A stretch of 64,000 bases of DNA, taken from Gaeumannomyces sp. JS-464. Taxonomy: Eukaryota; Ascomycota; Sordariomycetes; Magnaporthales; Magnaporthaceae. The stretch is taken from the NCBI GenBank assembly GCA_002197995.1, contig NGZR01000008.1, positions 1,343,153 to 1,407,152 on the forward strand. The letters are read 5' to 3'. Within the stretch, counting starts at the first letter, position 1; every line of letters starts with the position of its first letter. A model generated the notes under the pieces. The model ran no database searches and was not told the origin of the DNA. It was given only the letters and a program-made list of their open reading frames with translations. This document shows, in pieces, positions 61,867 to 64,000 of the stretch. Position numbers and translations under genes: made by a program.

Positions 61867-62435
61867 GGCTGCTGGTGGATCGGGGCGTAAAAAAGGAGGG
61901 TGGTACATATTGAAGTGATGATTCGAATGTCCTTTTGTATGTAGCTGTAGCTTTTTGTGGTTTACTGATAGGATTGAATGCATTCGGCAGTTTAGAGGGG
62001 AGGACCCGCTCCTTTTTTTATATGCATCGGAGCCGACTCCGCGTCCTTGACAACTTGGTGGTGGCCGTCGCTACGGGCCTAAGCCTCACCAACGGCCCAG
62101 TTGTCCCCACTGCCACCTGTTAAGCAAAAACGCAAGCTTCGAATCGTGTAGTTTGCGACTGTTTCACTTTCTGGCTAACCCTTTCGGCCCCGAACTTAGA
62201 AGGCCGGAAGTGGCTTTAAAAGGGCCATAAGCGGTGCTGTAACCCCTCGTATACGAGCCTTTGTCCTGCCGAACACTAGGTTTTCTTCGCCTCATTTCTG
62301 CTCCAGACATCGGAAAGGCAATTAAGTTAACCACCTATATTCCTACCTCCCCCTTTTCCGTACAACGATCCTGTATACTAAACGTCCAAATTTTTACAGT
62401 CAAAGAAAACTTGAAACCTAGAAGGTTAAACGACA
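61867..62435. other. Promoter side of the secreted-protein gene; no other gene
   Basis: Contains only short frames. I see no repeat from the families above. Confidence 0.35.
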
Positions 62436-62732
62436 ATGCCAACAATGGCCTACCGCTTTATTAACATCCTCCTCGCCCTGGCGGGCTTGCCCACATTGAC
62501 TTTCTGCGCCGCCGCCCCACTCCAGCACCAAACGCCCTGTGGCAAAATCGATGTCGTCGCCATTGACGGCCTCGTAGTCAATATGATCGAAGCCGTTCAC
62601 GCTACTCTGTGGCCTACAATAATTGAAATCCACATCATTTTCGCCTTCTTCGCTTTAAGCATACTCGCAGGCGTTCTGTATTGCCTTACCGCATGCCTAT
62701 GGCTTTCAAACTTTCGACGGGCTTTCTCTTGA
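62436..62732 (+). CDS. Small hydrophobic protein candidate, 98 aa
   Basis: ATG 62436 (or ATG 62445) opens with a signal-peptide-like segment ('FINILLALAGLPTLTFCAAA') and has a second long hydrophobic segment near the C-terminus ('IIFAFFALSILAGVLYCLTA'). This fits a single-pass membrane protein with a cleaved leader, or two membrane helices. No family recognised. Coding status is uncertain because it is short. Confidence 0.3.
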   Translation: MPTMAYRFINILLALAGLPTLTFCAAAPLQHQTPCGKIDVVAIDGLVVNMIEAVHATLWPTIIEIHIIFAFFALSILAGVLYCLTACLWLSNFRRAFS

Positions 62733-63429
62733 ACCTAACCTCCTAATTATTAAAATGGTAGGTGATTCTAAATGCGAAACTTCTATATATTAAATATGTA
62801 ACGTGGTTCATCAGTGAGTGACGCATATCAGCGAATGACGCGTTTTCCATCGCGACTCGCGTCTCCCACTTCCAACCTCAATTGCTCAACAACCACAAAT
62901 GGCATCCACTGATCAGCCTTGTGCTCTGTTGTGATCAGCTTATCCCCGACTGATCACAACTGATCACCTTTAACTCCGATGTTACGTGACCTCCTGACAC
63001 CCAAGCGCCTGCGGGTTAAGACCCTTCTTTGGGGCCCGTTCCTGGCCTCGCTTCCCTGGGCCGTGGTGCGGTCGTAACAATGGGGCCCCATAGTAAAAAA
63101 GTGGTTGATCAGGGGGGTGGTTAATCAGGGGGTGGTTAATCAGGGGGGTGGTTAATCAGGGGGGTGGTTGATCAGGGGTGCCCCGACTTAATGTCGGATG
63201 AAGATTAGGGCTATTACCAGCCTAAAAGAAGTTTACAACCACATTTGAAAAGCTTGAAATTGTTAATTTATGCCTCTCGCAAAACTCCCGGTCTTTCACT
63301 TTTCTTACTCACAGATCTGCTTATTTGCCGCCCTTGCCAACTCTGGTACATAACTTCGCCCTTTGTTATCCATATCACTTTTCCTATTGCAGCGCCAATT
63401 TAAATTCAAAGCTATTACGGCCATGTTAC
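62733..63429. other. No gene; tandem repeat
   Basis: TGATCA-rich stretch at 62910-62965 and a tandem array listed separately. No open frame of note. Confidence 0.35.
63102..63178 (+). repeat. Tandem repeat of about 16 bp, five units
   Basis: GTGGTTAATCAGGGGG-type units, some with GATCAG instead of AATCAG. Confidence 0.85.
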
Positions 63430-63912
63430 CTAACAGGGATATATCTTATACCGCCGACCCTCCGCAAAAGGAAACAGGAACTGTATTTGTGTACATTAAC
63501 GAATCGAATTTTCGAATGCACCGCCAAAACATATGCGCCGAGATGTACAAACGGGACGCTAACCAGGACACTCATTGGCCTTTCAACGCTGGCCTCATGC
63601 GGATCTCCTACTAAAAAAGTCTGGTTTAAGCGATAACGAGCAACCTTTAAGACCAAAATTAAATGGTACGGATGTATCATCGATCGTGGTAAAGCATTTG
63701 AAAGGACCTCCTGCGTGGAACTTATGTTGGATGTAGTCGAGGAATCAGCCGGTGCTTACTATACCGCACCCCGGCGTTTTTTATTATCGTTCCAGGCGAT
63801 AGCTGCGTCCCCAAAACCATACAATGTGTCGCGGATAAGGGGCTGCCGCTGCACATTTGGATTTGGAAGAACAGCTTTGTCGGAGCGATTATTAGGAGGA
63901 TCCAGATATTAA
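63430..63912 (+). pseudogene. NYN-domain (PIN-like nuclease family) gene, broken
   Basis: Three plus frames together give the order seen in fungal NYN proteins: 'GTVFVYINESNF' (VFVYIDNSN at the first beta-strand), 'HWPFNAGLM', a stop, 'VELMLDVVEESAGAYY' (compare VDVELITDSV), and 'FIIVPGDSCVPKTIQ' followed by 'HIWIWKNSF' (GDSDxxP loop and last strand). In NYN proteins the Asp in D(N)SN and GDSD bind metal for RNA cleavage; here both positions deviate (NESN, GDSC). At least three frame changes and one stop. The reading is by pattern only. Confidence 0.45.
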
Positions 63913-64000
63913 CCGGACTCGTTAAAAGTGCACTACCTGGACCCCTATTCGAGGTTGGGGGTTTTCCCCGTACCAATGCTAACGAGGGACCTATAAGTGG

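Noticed and set aside
63102..63178. CRISPR-like array
   Set aside because: Units are ~16 bp with no distinct spacers; a simple tandem repeat in a eukaryotic genome.

Overview
The window is fungal nuclear DNA, most likely from an accessory, transposon-packed region of a filamentous ascomycete (Pezizomycotina, probably Sordariomycetes). This is inferred from short fungal introns with CTAAC-type branch sites, Fot1/pogo, Hop-like MULE, PIF/Harbinger and Tad-like LINE elements, solo LTRs with 5-bp target duplications, and host genes such as an NDT80-type regulator, a bZIP/Zn2Cys6 regulator, an F-box protein, a class V chitinase relic and an Ecp2-like effector relic. Many in-frame stops look like CAA/CAG to TAA/TAG changes, which suggests past repeat-induced point mutation (RIP). 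I read all boundaries and target-site duplications (TSDs) by eye.

Layout. 1-5.6 kb: solo LTRs, an Ecp2-like effector pseudogene on the minus strand and a Cys-rich chitinase-tail fragment. 5.6-8.3 kb: a Fot1-like element (TA TSD) carrying a solo LTR (TSD TCTTC) and itself apparently sitting inside a short LTR; then another solo LTR. 9.0-10.3 kb: a minus-strand regulator locus joining a bZIP coding region to a Zn2Cys6 finger. 12.1-13.1 kb: an intact unknown gene. 14.5-16.3 kb: a LINE ORF1 fragment and a frameshifted F-box gene. 16.4-18.1 kb: MULE relics with a solo LTR.

18.8-25.7 kb is the most striking part. A TA-flanked element whose two ~400-bp arms are inverted copies of each other has a PIF/Harbinger element (TSD TTG) near its centre. 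That Harbinger carries a complete 727-bp miniature LTR retrotransposon (TRIM, TSD GGATC), a solo LTR (ATCTG) and a second, deleted Harbinger (TAA). The outer Harbinger transposase is a clean 414-codon ORF, while its Myb/SANT partner is broken. The TRIM has a 16-nt primer-site-like sequence exactly complementary to its own LTR, which suggests self-priming.

26.3-29.7 kb: a MITE with 36-bp perfect terminal repeats, then MULE copy 1. 30.0-31.5 kb: an intact NDT80/PhoG-type transcription factor. 33.6-36.6 kb: chitinase relic and AT-rich decayed DNA. 37.4-38.8 kb: a two-exon gene of unknown function with one TAG. 39.1-48.9 kb: Harbinger and pogo fragments and MULE copies 2 and 3 (8-bp TSDs), with solo LTRs inserted in them. 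48.9-55.2 kb: a decayed minus-strand Tad-like LINE. 55-64 kb: mostly non-coding, with LTRs nested in LTRs, a Harbinger MITE (TSD TAA), a small secreted protein and a broken NYN-domain gene at the right end.

The host genes form no pathway together. They are scattered islands in a graveyard whose insertion order can be read from the nesting.
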